Of a DNA stretch of 61,262 bases, positions 1 to 9,673 are shown piece after piece. This stretch comes from Burkholderiales bacterium (lineage in GTDB: Bacteria; Pseudomonadota; Gammaproteobacteria; Burkholderiales; Burkholderiaceae_C). Location of the stretch: contig JAUVYR010000002.1 in the NCBI GenBank assembly GCA_030602985.1, positions 1 through 61,262 on the forward strand. The letters run 5' to 3'. How positions within the stretch are numbered: position 1 is the first letter of the stretch; every line of letters begins with the position of its first letter. Position numbers and translations under genes: made by a program. The notes beneath the pieces were generated by a model. That model saw only the letters and a program-made list of their open reading frames with translations. It was not told the DNA's origin and made no database searches.

Positions 1-672
1 CTTGTCGCGGACCACTTCCATCTCGTACTCTTTCCAGCCCACGAGCGACTCTTCGATCAGCAGCTCGTTGGTGGGCGAGGCTTCCAGGCCGCGCTTGCAG
101 ATGGTCTCGAACTCTTCCGGGTTGTAGGCAATGCCGCCGCCCGTGCCGCCCAGCGTGAAGCTGGGGCGGATCACCGTGGGGAAGCCCACGGCCTTCTGCA
201 CCGCCCACGCTTCTTCCATGCTGTGGGCAATGCCGGAGCGCGCCGAGCCCAGGCCGATGCGGGTCATCGCGTCCTTGAACTTCAGGCGGTCTTCGGCCTT
301 GTCGATGGCCTCGGGCGTGGCGCCGATCAGCTCGCACTTGTACTTGTGCAGCACGCCATTGCGCCACAGGTCCAGGGCGCAGTTCAGCGCGGTCTGGCCT
401 CCCATGGTGGGCAGGATGGCGTCGGGGCGCTCCTTGGCGATGATCTTTTCGACCGTCTGCCAAGTGATGGGCTCAATGTAGGTGACGTCGGCCGTGGCCG
501 GGTCGGTCATGATCGTGGCGGGGTTGCTGTTGATCAGGATGACCTTGTAGCCCTCTTCGCGCAGCGCCTTGCAGGCCTGCACGCCGGAGTAATCGAACTC
601 GCAGGCCTGGCCAATGACGATCGGGCCGGCGCCGATGATGAGGATGCTCTTGATGTCGGTGCGCTTAGGCAT
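1..672 (-). CDS. carB: Carbamoyl-phosphate synthase large subunit (partial, N-terminal 224 residues)
   Basis: CarB makes carbamoyl phosphate from bicarbonate, ATP and the ammonia delivered by CarA; the product feeds pyrimidine and arginine synthesis. Only the first 224 codons lie in the window; the rest runs off the left edge. The translation opens [21 protein letters not shown], the usual CarB start, then shows the pre-ATP-grasp fold with EFDYSG and [10 protein letters not shown], and the beginning of the first ATP-grasp domain (TLGGTGGG near residue 190). Its ATG overlaps the carA stop by 8 bases (665-672), so the two are translationally coupled in one transcript. Confidence 0.98.
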   Translation of the reverse strand, partial: MPKRTDIKSILIIGAGPIVIGQACEFDYSGVQACKALREEGYKVILINSNPATIMTDPATADVTYIEPITWQTVEKIIAKERPDAILPTMGGQTALNCALDLWRNGVLHKYKCELIGATPEAIDKAEDRLKFKDAMTRIGLGSARSGIAHSMEEAWAVQKAVGFPTVIRPSFTLGGTGGGIAYNPEEFETICKRGLEASPTNELLIEESLVGWKEYEMEVVRDK

Positions 673-1852
673 TTTTGTGTTGCTCCATCAGTGCCGTGAA
701 GCGATCGAACAGGTAGGCGATGTCGTGCGGGCCGGGCGAAGCCTCGGGGTGGCCCTGGAAACAGAAGGCCGGTTTGTCGGTACGCTCCAGGCCTTGCAGC
801 GTGCCATCGAAAAGGCTCACATGGGTGGCGCGCAGGTTGGCGGGCAGCGAGGCCATGTCCACCGCAAAACCGTGGTTCTGGCTGGTGATGCTGACGCGGC
901 CCGTGTCCAGGTCTTTCACCGGGTGGTTGGCGCCGTGGTGGCCGTGGGGCATCTTGAAGGTCCTGGCACCGCTGGCCAGGGCCATGATCTGGTGGCCCAG
1001 GCAGATGCCGAACACCGGCTTGCCGGTCTCGATCAGTGCCTTCGTGGCCGCGATGGCGTAGTCACACGGCTCCGGGTCGCCCGGGCCGTTGGACAGAAAA
1101 ATGCCCTCCGGGTTGTACGTGAGTACTTCGGCTGCCGGCGTCTGTGCCGGTACCACGGTGACCTTGCAGCCCCGCTCGGCCAGCATGCGCAGGATGTTCT
1201 TCTTCACGCCGAAGTCGTATGCCACCACATGAAAACGAGGAGCCGTCAGCTCGCCATAGCCAGGGGTGCCGTCTTCGCGGGCCAGTTGCCATTCGGTCTG
1301 AGTCCAGGTGTAGGGTTGCTTCGTGCTCACCACCTTGGCCAGGTCCTGCCCGGCCATGCTGGGGGCCTGCTGCGCGGCCGCCACGGCCTGCGCTTTCAGG
1401 GCGTCGCTCACTTCCTGGCCTTCGGCCAGACCGACGATGGCGCCGTTCTGCGAGCCCTTTTCACGCAGGATGCGGGTGAGCTTGCGGGTGTCGATCCCGG
1501 CGATGGCCACCGTGCCCTCACGCTTGAGGTAATCGCTCAGGGTGAGCTGCGAACGGAAGTTGGAAGCGAGCAGGGGCAGGTCTTTGATGATCAGGCCGGC
1601 GGCGTGGATGGCATCGGCCTCCACGTCTTCCTCGTTGATGCCGTAGTTGCCGATGTGCGGATACGTGAGCGTCACGATCTGCTGGCGGTAGCTCGGGTCG
1701 GTGAGGATTTCCTGATAACCGGTGATGGCGGTGTTGAACACCACTTCGCCCACGGTCTGACCCGTGGCGCCGATCGAAACACCGGTAAAGACCGTGCCGT
1801 CTGCGAGAGCGAGAATGGCTTTTGCTGGGACGGAAAACACGGAACACTCCAT
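665..1852 (-). CDS. carA: Carbamoyl-phosphate synthase small subunit (glutamine amidotransferase)
   Basis: CarA hydrolyses glutamine and channels ammonia to CarB. At 395 residues it has normal length. The N-terminal CPSase domain carries [17 protein letters not shown]; the C-terminal class I amidotransferase carries the nucleophile elbow GICLGHQ and the HPEASPGP segment holding the catalytic His and Glu. The start is uncertain. I chose the ATG at 1852, which has AGGTG 8 bases upstream. A GTG at 1840 (GGAG 6 bases upstream) and a TTG at 1873 are also open. It is the first gene of carAB, with a promoter-like TATAAT and a palindromic leader upstream. Confidence 0.96.
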   Translation of the reverse strand: MECSVFSVPAKAILALADGTVFTGVSIGATGQTVGEVVFNTAITGYQEILTDPSYRQQIVTLTYPHIGNYGINEEDVEADAIHAAGLIIKDLPLLASNFRSQLTLSDYLKREGTVAIAGIDTRKLTRILREKGSQNGAIVGLAEGQEVSDALKAQAVAAAQQAPSMAGQDLAKVVSTKQPYTWTQTEWQLAREDGTPGYGELTAPRFHVVAYDFGVKKNILRMLAERGCKVTVVPAQTPAAEVLTYNPEGIFLSNGPGDPEPCDYAIAATKALIETGKPVFGICLGHQIMALASGARTFKMPHGHHGANHPVKDLDTGRVSITSQNHGFAVDMASLPANLRATHVSLFDGTLQGLERTDKPAFCFQGHPEASPGPHDIAYLFDRFTALMEQHKNA

Positions 1853-1900
1853 TTTGGACGCACCTGACCCCAAGCGAAAATGACAGGACTTTCAGGGGGA

Positions 1901-1919
1901 GGCTGGAACGGTTCCAGCC
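1901..1919. repeat. 19-bp perfect inverted repeat in the carA leader
   Basis: GGCTGGAAC-G-GTTCCAGCC is a perfect palindrome lying between the candidate carA -10 box (1951-1956) and the carA start. In RNA it would form an 8-9 bp hairpin. No U-run follows on the minus strand, so it is not a standard terminator. It could be an operator or a leader hairpin controlling carAB; that role is inferred. Confidence 0.55.
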
Positions 1920-1950
1920 GCAGGCGCGTAAGTTTAGGGTAAACCTTTTG

Positions 1951-1956
1951 ATTATA
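1951..1956 (-). promoter_or_regulatory. Candidate carAB promoter -10 (TATAAT)
   Basis: On the minus strand a consensus TATAAT lies about 100 bases upstream of the carA start in the short gap after the rRNA methyltransferase gene. The matching -35 position (CCGGTT at a 17-base spacing) is poor, so an activator or a weak -35 is implied. Transcription would begin near 1944 and include the inverted repeat at 1901-1919. Confidence 0.5.
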
Positions 1957-1965
1957 GCCGAGCCG

Positions 1966-2742
1966 TCAGCAAGAACCGGGCCGCGCCAGGGAGCTGGCAT
2001 GCAGGCAAATGGCCGCCGCTGCCGCGACATTGAGCGACTCTTCCCCACCGGGTTGGGCAATGCGTATGCGGTGCTCCGCCAGAGCCAACAAGGGTTCGGC
2101 CACCCCCTGCCCTTCATGGCCCATCAACCATGCACAAGGCCAAGGCAGCCGTGCTTCATGCAACCACTGCCCCTGGTGCGAACTCGTGGCCACCAGCGGA
2201 ATCGATAAAGCCTGCAGCGCTTCAAGGGGTGCCCCTTCGGACAGGTGCAGGCCAAAATGCGCGCCCATGCCGGCGCGGATCACCTTGGGCGACCACAGGG
2301 CGACCGTTCCTTTCAGAGCCACGACTTGCCGAAAACCGAAGGCCGCAGCGCTGCGAAGAATCGAGCCCACGTTCCCTGGGTCCTGCAAGCGGTCCAGCAC
2401 AATCGTCGGCAGACCAGCGACCACGCCGGCAGGGGCAGATACGGGGACACGGAATGCCACCTTCGGGGGCGAATCGAGGCCGCTGATCCATGCCATCAGC
2501 CGGTCGGCCACGACCACACGGCGTACGGTATCGGGCAAGTGCCAGGCATCGGCCATCTCCGGATGCGATGCCGTCACCACCACCGCCGACGGCAGACGAC
2601 CCCGCGTGAGCAAGGCGCGGCACAGATGATCTCCCTCGAGCCAGATTTCGCCCACTTGCCGATAGGCGGCGCTGTCCTGCGCCAGCGACCGGCATTGCTT
2701 GACCCAGGGGTTGTCTTTCGAGGTGATGATTTCAGCGGGCAT
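1966..2742 (-). CDS. SpoU/TrmH-family RNA 2'-O-methyltransferase
   Basis: A 258-residue SPOUT methyltransferase that should add a 2'-O-methyl group from S-adenosylmethionine to rRNA or tRNA. The N-terminal part (about 1-95) looks like the SpoU substrate-binding domain (ITSKDNPWVKQ, WLEGDHL). The C-terminal knot domain has the three SpoU motifs: LDRLQDPGNVGSILRSAAA near 117-135, LMGHEGQG near 205, and EESLNVAAAAAICL near 235. The target nucleotide cannot be read from sequence. The gene lies 14 bases downstream of rnhB on the same strand, which is common in Burkholderiales. Confidence 0.92.
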   Translation of the reverse strand: MPAEIITSKDNPWVKQCRSLAQDSAAYRQVGEIWLEGDHLCRALLTRGRLPSAVVVTASHPEMADAWHLPDTVRRVVVADRLMAWISGLDSPPKVAFRVPVSAPAGVVAGLPTIVLDRLQDPGNVGSILRSAAAFGFRQVVALKGTVALWSPKVIRAGMGAHFGLHLSEGAPLEALQALSIPLVATSSHQGQWLHEARLPWPCAWLMGHEGQGVAEPLLALAEHRIRIAQPGGEESLNVAAAAAICLHASSLARPGSC

Positions 2743-2756
2743 GACAGCTTGTATTT

Positions 2757-3380
2757 TCAGGCCTCGAAAGGTCGCGCAGTCTGGGCCATGGCATCGGCAA
2801 CCGGCGCGAAGCTGCGACGATGCGCGACACAGGGGCCGTGCTGCTTCAATGCCGCCAGATGCTGCGCGGTCCCGTATCCTTTGTGCTGGTCAAAACCGTA
2901 GCAGGGAAATTCGACATGCAGCTCATCCAGCCATCGATCCCGGGTCACCTTGGCCAGAATGGAAGCAGCGGAGATGGCAGGCACCCTTGCGTCACCCTGG
3001 ACGATGGCTTCGGCCCGGACAGGCAGGACCGGGAGCCGATTGCCATCCACCAGCACCAGTTGGGGCTTGAGGCGCAATCCTTCCACGGCTCGGCGCATGG
3101 CCAGTAACGTAGCCTGCAAAATATTCAGACGGTCGATTTCCTCGACACTCGCCATGGCCACTGAACAACAAAGCGCGTGGGCGCGTATCTCGTCGTAGAG
3201 GCTATCGCGACGCGCCGCGCTGAGCTTCTTGGAATCGGCCAGACCATGGATGGGTCGGGTCTCATCCAGCATCACCGCGGCGGCCACCACCGGCCCTGCC
3301 AGCGGACCACGACCTGCCTCGTCGACGCCCGCCACCAGTCGGGCATCGTCCCAAGTGAAGGATTGCTGCTGGGTGGCCAT
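2757..3380 (-). CDS. rnhB: Ribonuclease HII
   Basis: RNase HII nicks the RNA strand of RNA-DNA hybrids and removes misincorporated ribonucleotides. At 207 residues it has typical length. The signature [14 protein letters not shown] near residue 17 supplies the first Asp-Glu pair; LVDGNRLP and the [11 protein letters not shown] segment supply the other carboxylates and conserved residues. I start at ATG 3380 (MATQQQSF) rather than 51 bases upstream, because the longer form runs into lpxB with no conserved sequence. The lpxB stop and this ATG are separated by one base, so the genes are coupled. Confidence 0.96.
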   Translation of the reverse strand: MATQQQSFTWDDARLVAGVDEAGRGPLAGPVVAAAVMLDETRPIHGLADSKKLSAARRDSLYDEIRAHALCCSVAMASVEEIDRLNILQATLLAMRRAVEGLRLKPQLVLVDGNRLPVLPVRAEAIVQGDARVPAISAASILAKVTRDRWLDELHVEFPCYGFDQHKGYGTAQHLAALKQHGPCVAHRRSFAPVADAMAQTARPFEA

Positions 3381-3381
3381 G

Positions 3382-4542
3382 TCAGCCGAGGACTTGCGCG
3401 ATCGCATGGGTGGCCAGTTCTGCGGTGTCACGGGTCAGGTCATGGTGCATCGAGGTGAATCGGGCCTGCAGCTGTTGCACGCGTTCCCGGTTGGCATGAT
3501 CTTCCGACAGCCAGGCCAGGGTGGCATTGGCCAGGGCCTCCGGCGTAGCGGCTTCCTGGAGCAACTCAGGCACCAGAAACTCGCCTGCCAGAATGTTGGG
3601 CAAACCCACCCAGGGCTGCAGGCGCTTGCGCTGATGCAGCTTCCAGGACAGCCAGTTCATGTGATAGGCGATCACCATGGGCCGTTTGAAGAGCGCGGCC
3701 TCCAGGGTGGCTGTGCCGCTGGCAATCAGGGTCGTATCGCAAGCCGCCAGAGCCGCATACGAGCCGCCCCGCGTGACGCGAACACGATCAGCCAGCCCGG
3801 CCGCCTCCACCCGTTGCATGACACGATCCAGCCATGCGGGCACCGCTGGCAAGACAAATTGCAGCGATGGCCTCTGAAGCAGCATCTGTTTTGCAGCCTG
3901 CAGAAAGCGCGGCAGGAGATGATCGATCTCGGTACGCCGACTGCCTGGCAACAACGCCACCACGGGGGCATCGTCCGCCAAAGACAACGATTGCCGCGCG
4001 GCCGCTCGATCCGGCTCCATGGGAATGAGCGGTGCCAGTGGGTGCCCGATGTAGGTGGCAGGCACACCCTGCGCATGAAAGAGGGCCGGCTCGAATGGAA
4101 AAATGCAGAGCAGATGGTCGACGTTGCGACGGATCACCGCCATCCGCTCCGGGCGCCAGGCCCACACAGCCGGGGCAACCAGATGGATGGTTTTGACGCC
4201 GCGGGCGCGAAGATTGCCTTCGAGTGCCAAGTTGAAATCCGGGGCATCCACTCCCACAAACACCTTCGGGGGTGCTTCCAGCAATCGATCGCGCAACTGC
4301 CGACGGATGCCGACAATTTCGTGGTAGTGACGCAACACCTCCACATAGCCCCGAACGGCCAGCTTGTCGCTGGACCACCAGGCGTCAAAACCTTGCGCCT
4401 GCATGGCCGGGCCACCGATGCCTGCGGCCCGCCAATCGGGCCAGCGCGGCTTCATGCCCGCCAGCAATTGCGCCGCCAGCAGGTCGCCCGAGGCTTCCCC
4501 GGCCACCATCGCCAGGTCACATGCCAGCGCTGTTGAGTTCAA
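3382..4542 (-). CDS. lpxB: Lipid-A-disaccharide synthase
   Basis: LpxB joins lipid X and UDP-diacylglucosamine to form the lipid A disaccharide at the inner face of the cytoplasmic membrane. The 386-residue product shows the family N-terminus [22 protein letters not shown] near 100, the VWAWRPERM segment near 127, YIGHPL, and [10 protein letters not shown] near 200. The start is a TTG overlapping the lpxA stop as TTGA; a downstream ATG (MVAGEASGD) would cut 11 residues. It follows lpxA in the lpxD-fabZ-lpxA-lpxB-rnhB order that is widespread in proteobacteria. Confidence 0.97.
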   Translation of the reverse strand: MNSTALACDLAMVAGEASGDLLAAQLLAGMKPRWPDWRAAGIGGPAMQAQGFDAWWSSDKLAVRGYVEVLRHYHEIVGIRRQLRDRLLEAPPKVFVGVDAPDFNLALEGNLRARGVKTIHLVAPAVWAWRPERMAVIRRNVDHLLCIFPFEPALFHAQGVPATYIGHPLAPLIPMEPDRAAARQSLSLADDAPVVALLPGSRRTEIDHLLPRFLQAAKQMLLQRPSLQFVLPAVPAWLDRVMQRVEAAGLADRVRVTRGGSYAALAACDTTLIASGTATLEAALFKRPMVIAYHMNWLSWKLHQRKRLQPWVGLPNILAGEFLVPELLQEAATPEALANATLAWLSEDHANRERVQQLQARFTSMHHDLTRDTAELATHAIAQVLG

Positions 4543-5333
4543 CGCACAATGCCCCGTTCGGTGGACATGCGTTGCAAAAACCCGGTCATCAGGTCCACAT
4601 CGGCAGCGGCTTCAGGAAAACGATCCACCAGGTCCTTGATGCGACTTTGCGCCTGCTCCAGCGTCAGGTTATCCCGGTAAAGCGCCTTGTGCATGGCCTT
4701 GACCGCTGAAATGCGCTCGGCGCTGAATCCACGGCGGCGCAAACCTTCCACATTGATGGAGCGGGCACCCGCCGGCTGGCCCTGCGCCATGATGAAGGGG
4801 GGGACATCCGCAAAAAGCAGTGACGACATGGCGGTCATGGCATGGGCGCCAATGCGCACAAACTGGTGCACCACGGTGTAGCCGCCCAGAATGACCCAGT
4901 CGCCCACCTCCACATGCCCGGCCAGTTGGGCATTGTTGGCAAAGATGGTGTGATTGCCGACCACGCAGTCATGCGCCAGGTGGGTGTAGGCCATCATCCA
5001 GTTGTGATGGCCCAGACGGGTCACGCCCCCCCCCTGCACAGTGCCGATATGGTAGGTGCTGTACTCGCGAATGGTGTTGTGGTTGCCAATGACCAACTCG
5101 CAAGGCTCGCCGGCATACTTCTTGTCCTGACTGGGCAAGCCGAGCGAAACAAAGGGATAAATGCGGTTGCCTTCACCGAGCGTGGTGTGGCCGTCCAGCA
5201 CGCAATGGGGGCCGATGGAGGTACCGGCCGCGATCTTCACATGCGGGCCAACCAGGGTATAGGCCCCCACAGTGACCGAGCTATCCAGCTCGGCCTTGGG
5301 GTCCACCAGCGCGGTGGGGTGTATGTGAGCCAT
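4539..5333 (-). CDS. lpxA: UDP-N-acetylglucosamine acyltransferase
   Basis: LpxA adds the first 3-hydroxyacyl chain to UDP-GlcNAc, the committed start of lipid A synthesis. The 264-residue protein begins with left-handed beta-helix hexapeptide repeats (IHPTALVDPKAELDSSVTVG) and continues to about residue 185, followed by a helical C-terminal domain. The catalytic His segment AYTHLAHDCVVGNH is present near residue 125. The coding strand carries an unbroken run of nine G (5026-5034) encoding a Gly triplet, a potential slippage site. Downstream it overlaps lpxB; upstream it is 10 bases from fabZ. Confidence 0.98.
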   Translation of the reverse strand: MAHIHPTALVDPKAELDSSVTVGAYTLVGPHVKIAAGTSIGPHCVLDGHTTLGEGNRIYPFVSLGLPSQDKKYAGEPCELVIGNHNTIREYSTYHIGTVQGGGVTRLGHHNWMMAYTHLAHDCVVGNHTIFANNAQLAGHVEVGDWVILGGYTVVHQFVRIGAHAMTAMSSLLFADVPPFIMAQGQPAGARSINVEGLRRRGFSAERISAVKAMHKALYRDNLTLEQAQSRIKDLVDRFPEAAADVDLMTGFLQRMSTERGIVR

Positions 5334-5343
5334 GACGCCAACC

Positions 5344-5784
5344 TCAGGCGATCGTCCGCATGGTGCACATCAGTTCGGCTTCACAGGCCACTTCGTCGCC
5401 CACGCGGGCCGTGCCTTTGAATTTGAAGATGCCAGCCTTCATGCGCTCCAGCGTCACGTCCATCACCAGCTGGTCACCCGGCTCCACCGGACGTTTGAAA
5501 CGAGCACCGTCAATACCAGCAAAGTAGTAAACCGTTTTTTCATCGGGTGTCACGCCCAGGGTGTCAAACGCCAGCAGGGCGGCCGATTGCGCCATGGCCT
5601 CAAGCATGTACACCCCCGGAAACACCGGCCGGTGCGGGAAGTGACCATTGAACTGGGGCTCGTTGATCGTGACATTTTTGAGGGTCTGGATGGACTTGCC
5701 CTTGTCGACTGAAAGCACCCGATCCACCAGCAAAATCGGGTAGCGGTGGGGCAATTGTTTGAGGATTTGGTGGATGTCCATCAT
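5344..5784 (-). CDS. fabZ: 3-hydroxyacyl-ACP dehydratase
   Basis: FabZ removes water from 3-hydroxyacyl-ACP in fatty acid elongation and competes with LpxA and LpxD for their shared substrate, which explains its place between them. The 146-residue hot-dog protein opens [21 protein letters not shown] and carries the active-site sequence [20 protein letters not shown], with the catalytic His and Glu. I begin at the ATG at 5784, which overlaps the lpxD stop as ATGA; the next codon, also ATG, is equally possible. A longer in-frame extension into lpxD has no family similarity. Confidence 0.97.
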   Translation of the reverse strand: MMDIHQILKQLPHRYPILLVDRVLSVDKGKSIQTLKNVTINEPQFNGHFPHRPVFPGVYMLEAMAQSAALLAFDTLGVTPDEKTVYYFAGIDGARFKRPVEPGDQLVMDVTLERMKAGIFKFKGTARVGDEVACEAELMCTMRTIA

Positions 5785-6812
5785 GATCGGTTTTCCAAAA
5801 CTTTGATGCGCTCGCGCAAGCGATGCAATTGTCGTAACGTGGCAGCGTTCTTTTCCCAACTCTTATTGTCGTCGATCGGAAACACGCCGCTGTACTGACC
5901 GGGCTGCAGGATCGAACGCATCACCACCGACGCCGCCGAGATATGTACATGATCGGCCAGCGTCAGATGCCCCAGCACCACGGCGCCCCCACCTATGGTG
6001 CAATGGGCACCGATCTTGGCACTACCCGCCACACCCACACAGCCCGCCAGAGCCGTGTGCGGCCCGATATGCACGTTGTGTCCGATTTGGATCAGGTTGT
6101 CGAGCTTGACGCCGTCTTCAATCACCGTGTCTTCCAGCGCACCCCGGTCAACGCAGCTATTGGCACCGATTTCGACGTCATGACCGATGCGGACCGCGCC
6201 CAGTTGCTCGATCTTCACCCATTCACCCTGGTGTGGCGCAAAGCCAAAGCCGTCGGCACCGATGACCACCCCGGCGTGAAACACACAGCGATCTCCGATC
6301 TGGCAATCGCGGCCAATCACCACCCGAGGCGCCAACCGGCTGGCCGCTCCCACTTGCGCACACCGCTCAATCACGCTGTGAGCCCCAATCCGGGCCCTGG
6401 CCTGAATCACCGCCCCAGCCTCAATCACCGCAAATGGGCCGATCCAGGCATCAGACGCCACGGAAGCCGTCGGGTGGATAGAGGCCGTGTGATGCACCCG
6501 GGGCTCACCATCCGCATCAAGCGCCTCTTCACGTGCTCGCCACCACTGGGTCAACCGGGCAAAAGTGACATAAGGGTCATCCACCTCAAGACAGGCGCCC
6601 CGCTGTTTGGCTTTATCAACCAGATGCGGCGGCACAATCAGCGTACCGGCCAGGGTGGCATCGATCTGAGCGGCATAACGCGCATGCGCGATAAAAGAAA
6701 TATCGTCAGGACCTGCTGCTTCGAGAGAGGCCACTCGACAGACACGCGTTTGCGGGTCGCCATGTAAAACGCCGCCCAAGGCGGCGTGGAGTTGTGTCAG
6801 TGTGACGGTCAC
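5781..6812 (-). CDS. lpxD: UDP-3-O-(3-hydroxyacyl)glucosamine N-acyltransferase
   Basis: LpxD adds the second (N-linked) hydroxyacyl chain in lipid A synthesis. The 343-residue product has the LpxD N-terminal uridine-binding domain (1-105, with [12 protein letters not shown]), a long hexapeptide-repeat beta-helix (about 108-310) and a C-terminal helix ([15 protein letters not shown]). The segment [12 protein letters not shown] holds the expected catalytic His. The start is GTG at 6812. It sits 14 bases after skp and overlaps fabZ by 4 bases, in the conserved bamA-skp-lpxD-fabZ order. Confidence 0.97.
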   Translation of the reverse strand: MTVTLTQLHAALGGVLHGDPQTRVCRVASLEAAGPDDISFIAHARYAAQIDATLAGTLIVPPHLVDKAKQRGACLEVDDPYVTFARLTQWWRAREEALDADGEPRVHHTASIHPTASVASDAWIGPFAVIEAGAVIQARARIGAHSVIERCAQVGAASRLAPRVVIGRDCQIGDRCVFHAGVVIGADGFGFAPHQGEWVKIEQLGAVRIGHDVEIGANSCVDRGALEDTVIEDGVKLDNLIQIGHNVHIGPHTALAGCVGVAGSAKIGAHCTIGGGAVVLGHLTLADHVHISAASVVMRSILQPGQYSGVFPIDDNKSWEKNAATLRQLHRLRERIKVLENRS

Positions 6813-6826
6813 AAGAATGGCTGCCG

Positions 6827-7345
6827 TCAGCGAGCGCTGTTGAGCCCTGCGATCACTTTATCGGTGATGTCGTGGCGGGGGTTGATGTAGACCGCCTCCT
6901 GGATGATCAGATCGAAGCGTTCGGCTTCAGCAATCTGGCGAATCACGCGGTTGGCGCGCTCAAGTACTTGCTGCAACTCTTCGTTTTTGCGCAGGTTCAG
7001 ATCCTCCTGGAACTCACGGCTCCGTCGTTGAAAGTCGCGATCCAGATCAACAAGCTGACGCTGGCGAGTGACACGTTGGGTTTCAGATAAGGTGGGTGCC
7101 TCGCGCTCAAACGTTTCGGAAGCTGTCCTCAACTGGTTTCTCAGGTTTTCGATTTCGCGCTCGCGGCGAGAAAACTCCTGCTCCAGCTTGGTCTGAGCAG
7201 CACGAGCCGGCGCCGAATCACGGAATATACGGTCGATATTGACAAACCCAATTTTGAAGTCTTGCGCAGTGGCCGTCGCCGCTGCGAAACCCAGCACCAG
7301 AACCGTCAGAATGCGGCGAATCATGTCAAGAGAGAGAGGTTTCAT
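6827..7345 (-). CDS. skp: Periplasmic chaperone Skp/OmpH
   Basis: Skp is a trimeric periplasmic holdase that carries unfolded outer-membrane proteins to BamA, its upstream neighbour. The product has a signal peptide ([20 protein letters not shown], cleaved before QDFK), the typical mature start [13 protein letters not shown], a long charged coiled coil (about residues 45-140), and a C-terminal strand region ([18 protein letters not shown]). The ATG at 7345 overlaps the bamA stop as TGATG; an internal ATG at 7324 gives a more usual signal peptide length and may be the real start. Confidence 0.94.
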   Translation of the reverse strand: MKPLSLDMIRRILTVLVLGFAAATATAQDFKIGFVNIDRIFRDSAPARAAQTKLEQEFSRREREIENLRNQLRTASETFEREAPTLSETQRVTRQRQLVDLDRDFQRRSREFQEDLNLRKNEELQQVLERANRVIRQIAEAERFDLIIQEAVYINPRHDITDKVIAGLNSAR

Positions 7346-9663
7346 CAAAAAGAGGTTCCGATCTGGAATTGAACACTTTGGGGTTTGTCGTTGGGAAATT
7401 TGCGCACTGGGCGAGCGTAGGCAATTCTAAGCGGGCCGACTGGCGATATCCAGCTGATCCCGACGCCTGCAGAAGCCCGCAGGTCGGAGAGCTTGGTCGA
7501 CTGGCGGAAGTCATCGGACACATTACCGATATCAAAGAATCCGAACATACGCAGCGTCCGATCATTGCCTGCACCTGGGAAAGGGGCAATGATCTCTGTG
7601 TTGAGCAGGACCATGCGCGATCCGCCGATGTAGGACAAGTTGCTCAAATTACCGTCGATTCCGCTGGTGCCACCCAGGGTTCCCTGTTCAAAGCCACGCA
7701 CAGAACCGAGACCACCACCAAAGAAGTTCTTGAACAAGGGGAAGGGACGCCCACCCAGGCCCTTACCCCAACCGGCTTCAGCGTTGAAGGCCAAGGTGTA
7801 CTGACGATTCAAAGGAATGTACTGCTGGTACTGGCCGTTGAATCGGGTGTAGCGCGTATCCCCGCCAATGCCGAACTCGGCATTGAAACGGATCAGTCGA
7901 CCTTCAGTGGGCACGAGGGCGCTGTCTCGGCTGTCACGCGCCCAGCCAACAGTCAAAGGAACCGAAGATGCTGATGTGCCGAAATCATCAATGAACCGTT
8001 GATAAGCATCTGGCAGACCCGTTCCGGCTTCAATCCGGGTTTGCTCAAGACCAAGACCAAAAAACACGGTGTCGGTTTCGGTGAACGGCACGCCAAAACG
8101 CACACGAACGCCTGGCGTCACCAACCGGTAATCCCCCTCTTGCGAGGTGAGCGGACGAGTGGTGCGGTAGAAGAGATCGAAAGAGCGGGAAATCCCGTCC
8201 TCAGTAAAGTAAGGGTTGACGGTTGTCAGAGAAAACTGGCGATTGAAATCACTGGTATTCAGATTCAATCCCAGGTAGTTACCACTGCCAAACACGTTCT
8301 CCTGCTGGATACCAGCCACCAAAGAGAGTCTTTCAGCTTGCGAAAAACCTGCACCTAGCGTCAGGTTGCCAGTCGGCCGCTCCTCCACCGTCATCACCAG
8401 GTCGACCTGGTCCGGTGCATCCGGTACTTCACGCGTGTCGATCGACACTTGAGTGAAAAAACCCAGGCGGTCCACACGATCACGAGACAGGCGAATGCGG
8501 TCGCTGTCAAACCAGGCCGCTTCCAGCTGGCGGAACTCTCGGCGAATGACTTCATCACGCGTGCGGTTGTTGCCCTGGATGTCTATGCGTCGCACGTAGG
8601 CTCTGCGCGAAGGTTGCGCCTGAATCACGATGGCCACGCTGGCGTTGTCACGGTCGATGTCTGGCACGCCCTCAACGCGCGCAAAAGCAAAACCAAACCT
8701 GCCAAAGTAGTCAGAAAACGCACGGATGGTTTCGGCCACATCCTCGGCGTTGTAGGCCTGACCGGGTCGAATCCGGATCAGCGATTTGAAATCATCTTCT
8801 CGGCCCAGAAAGTCCCCTTCCAGCCGTACACCCGACACCACAAAACGCTTGCCCTCGGTGATGTTCACCGTGATGGACATGTCCTCCTTGCCAGGGGTGA
8901 TCGCCACCTGGGTAGAGTCGATGGAAAACTCCAGAAAACCACGCGTCAGATAGAAGGAACGGAGGGTTTCCAGGTCGGCATTGAGCCGAGCACGGGAGTA
9001 ACGATCGGACCGGGTATACCAGCTCAGCCAGTTGCCGGTGTTCAGGTTGAAAAGGCCACGCAAAGTCGAGTCGCTGAAGGCCTCGTTGCCCACCACCCGG
9101 ATTTCGCGGATACGGGTGACATCGCCTTCAGCCACACTGAAATTGATATTGACCCGGTTGCGCTCGATCGGTGTCACCGTGGTGGTGACATCCACCGCAT
9201 ACATGCTGCGATTAAGGTATTGGCGCTTGAGTTCTTGCTCAGCCCGATCCGCCAGGGCGCGATCAAAGGGACGACCCTCCGTCAACCCCACATCACGCAA
9301 GGCACGACGCAAAACGTCATTGTCGAATTCGCGTATGCCCGAAAACGTGATGTCAGCCACAGTGGGTCGTTCTTCCACGATCACGACCAGCACCTCACCG
9401 TCGACCTGCAGGCGCACGTCCGAAAACAGGCCCAACCCGAAAAGGGAGCGAATCGCCGCAGAACCCAGATCGTCAGAAAACGTGTCGCCCACGCGGAACG
9501 GCAGCGAGGCAAAAATGGTACCGGGCTCCACTCGCTGGAGACCTTCAACCCGGATGTCGCGCACGGTGAAAGGATCCACAGCCCAGGCGGGCAGCGCAGC
9601 AACCAATGTGGACAACAGAGCGCCCCAGGCAATTCCCCGCATGCGGCTTGGCTTGTTTTTCAT
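7345..9663 (-). CDS. bamA: Outer membrane assembly factor BamA
   Basis: BamA is the central barrel of the machine that folds proteins into the outer membrane. The 772-residue precursor has a signal peptide ending AWA before VDPFTVRDIRVEG, five POTRA domains (about 25-425), and a 16-stranded barrel whose conserved loop motif is GSVRGFEQGTLG near residue 660. It ends in F (QIGTSF), as outer-membrane barrels usually do. The ATG at 9663 is chosen because the longer frame only overlaps rseP. BamB (37287-38435) and BamD (48117-48938) are elsewhere in this window. Confidence 0.97.
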   Translation of the reverse strand: MKNKPSRMRGIAWGALLSTLVAALPAWAVDPFTVRDIRVEGLQRVEPGTIFASLPFRVGDTFSDDLGSAAIRSLFGLGLFSDVRLQVDGEVLVVIVEERPTVADITFSGIREFDNDVLRRALRDVGLTEGRPFDRALADRAEQELKRQYLNRSMYAVDVTTTVTPIERNRVNINFSVAEGDVTRIREIRVVGNEAFSDSTLRGLFNLNTGNWLSWYTRSDRYSRARLNADLETLRSFYLTRGFLEFSIDSTQVAITPGKEDMSITVNITEGKRFVVSGVRLEGDFLGREDDFKSLIRIRPGQAYNAEDVAETIRAFSDYFGRFGFAFARVEGVPDIDRDNASVAIVIQAQPSRRAYVRRIDIQGNNRTRDEVIRREFRQLEAAWFDSDRIRLSRDRVDRLGFFTQVSIDTREVPDAPDQVDLVMTVEERPTGNLTLGAGFSQAERLSLVAGIQQENVFGSGNYLGLNLNTSDFNRQFSLTTVNPYFTEDGISRSFDLFYRTTRPLTSQEGDYRLVTPGVRVRFGVPFTETDTVFFGLGLEQTRIEAGTGLPDAYQRFIDDFGTSASSVPLTVGWARDSRDSALVPTEGRLIRFNAEFGIGGDTRYTRFNGQYQQYIPLNRQYTLAFNAEAGWGKGLGGRPFPLFKNFFGGGLGSVRGFEQGTLGGTSGIDGNLSNLSYIGGSRMVLLNTEIIAPFPGAGNDRTLRMFGFFDIGNVSDDFRQSTKLSDLRASAGVGISWISPVGPLRIAYARPVRKFPNDKPQSVQFQIGTSF

Positions 9664-9673
9664 GAATACAGTT

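Noticed and set aside
614-1867. Long plus-strand open frame (417 codons) opposite carA
   Set aside because: It is the antisense shadow of carA in a GC-rich genome; the minus-strand protein has all CarA motifs and the plus frame has no recognisable family or ribosome binding site.
3229-4536. Plus-strand open frame of 435 codons opposite lpxB
   Set aside because: Antisense shadow; LpxB on the minus strand is full length and conserved.
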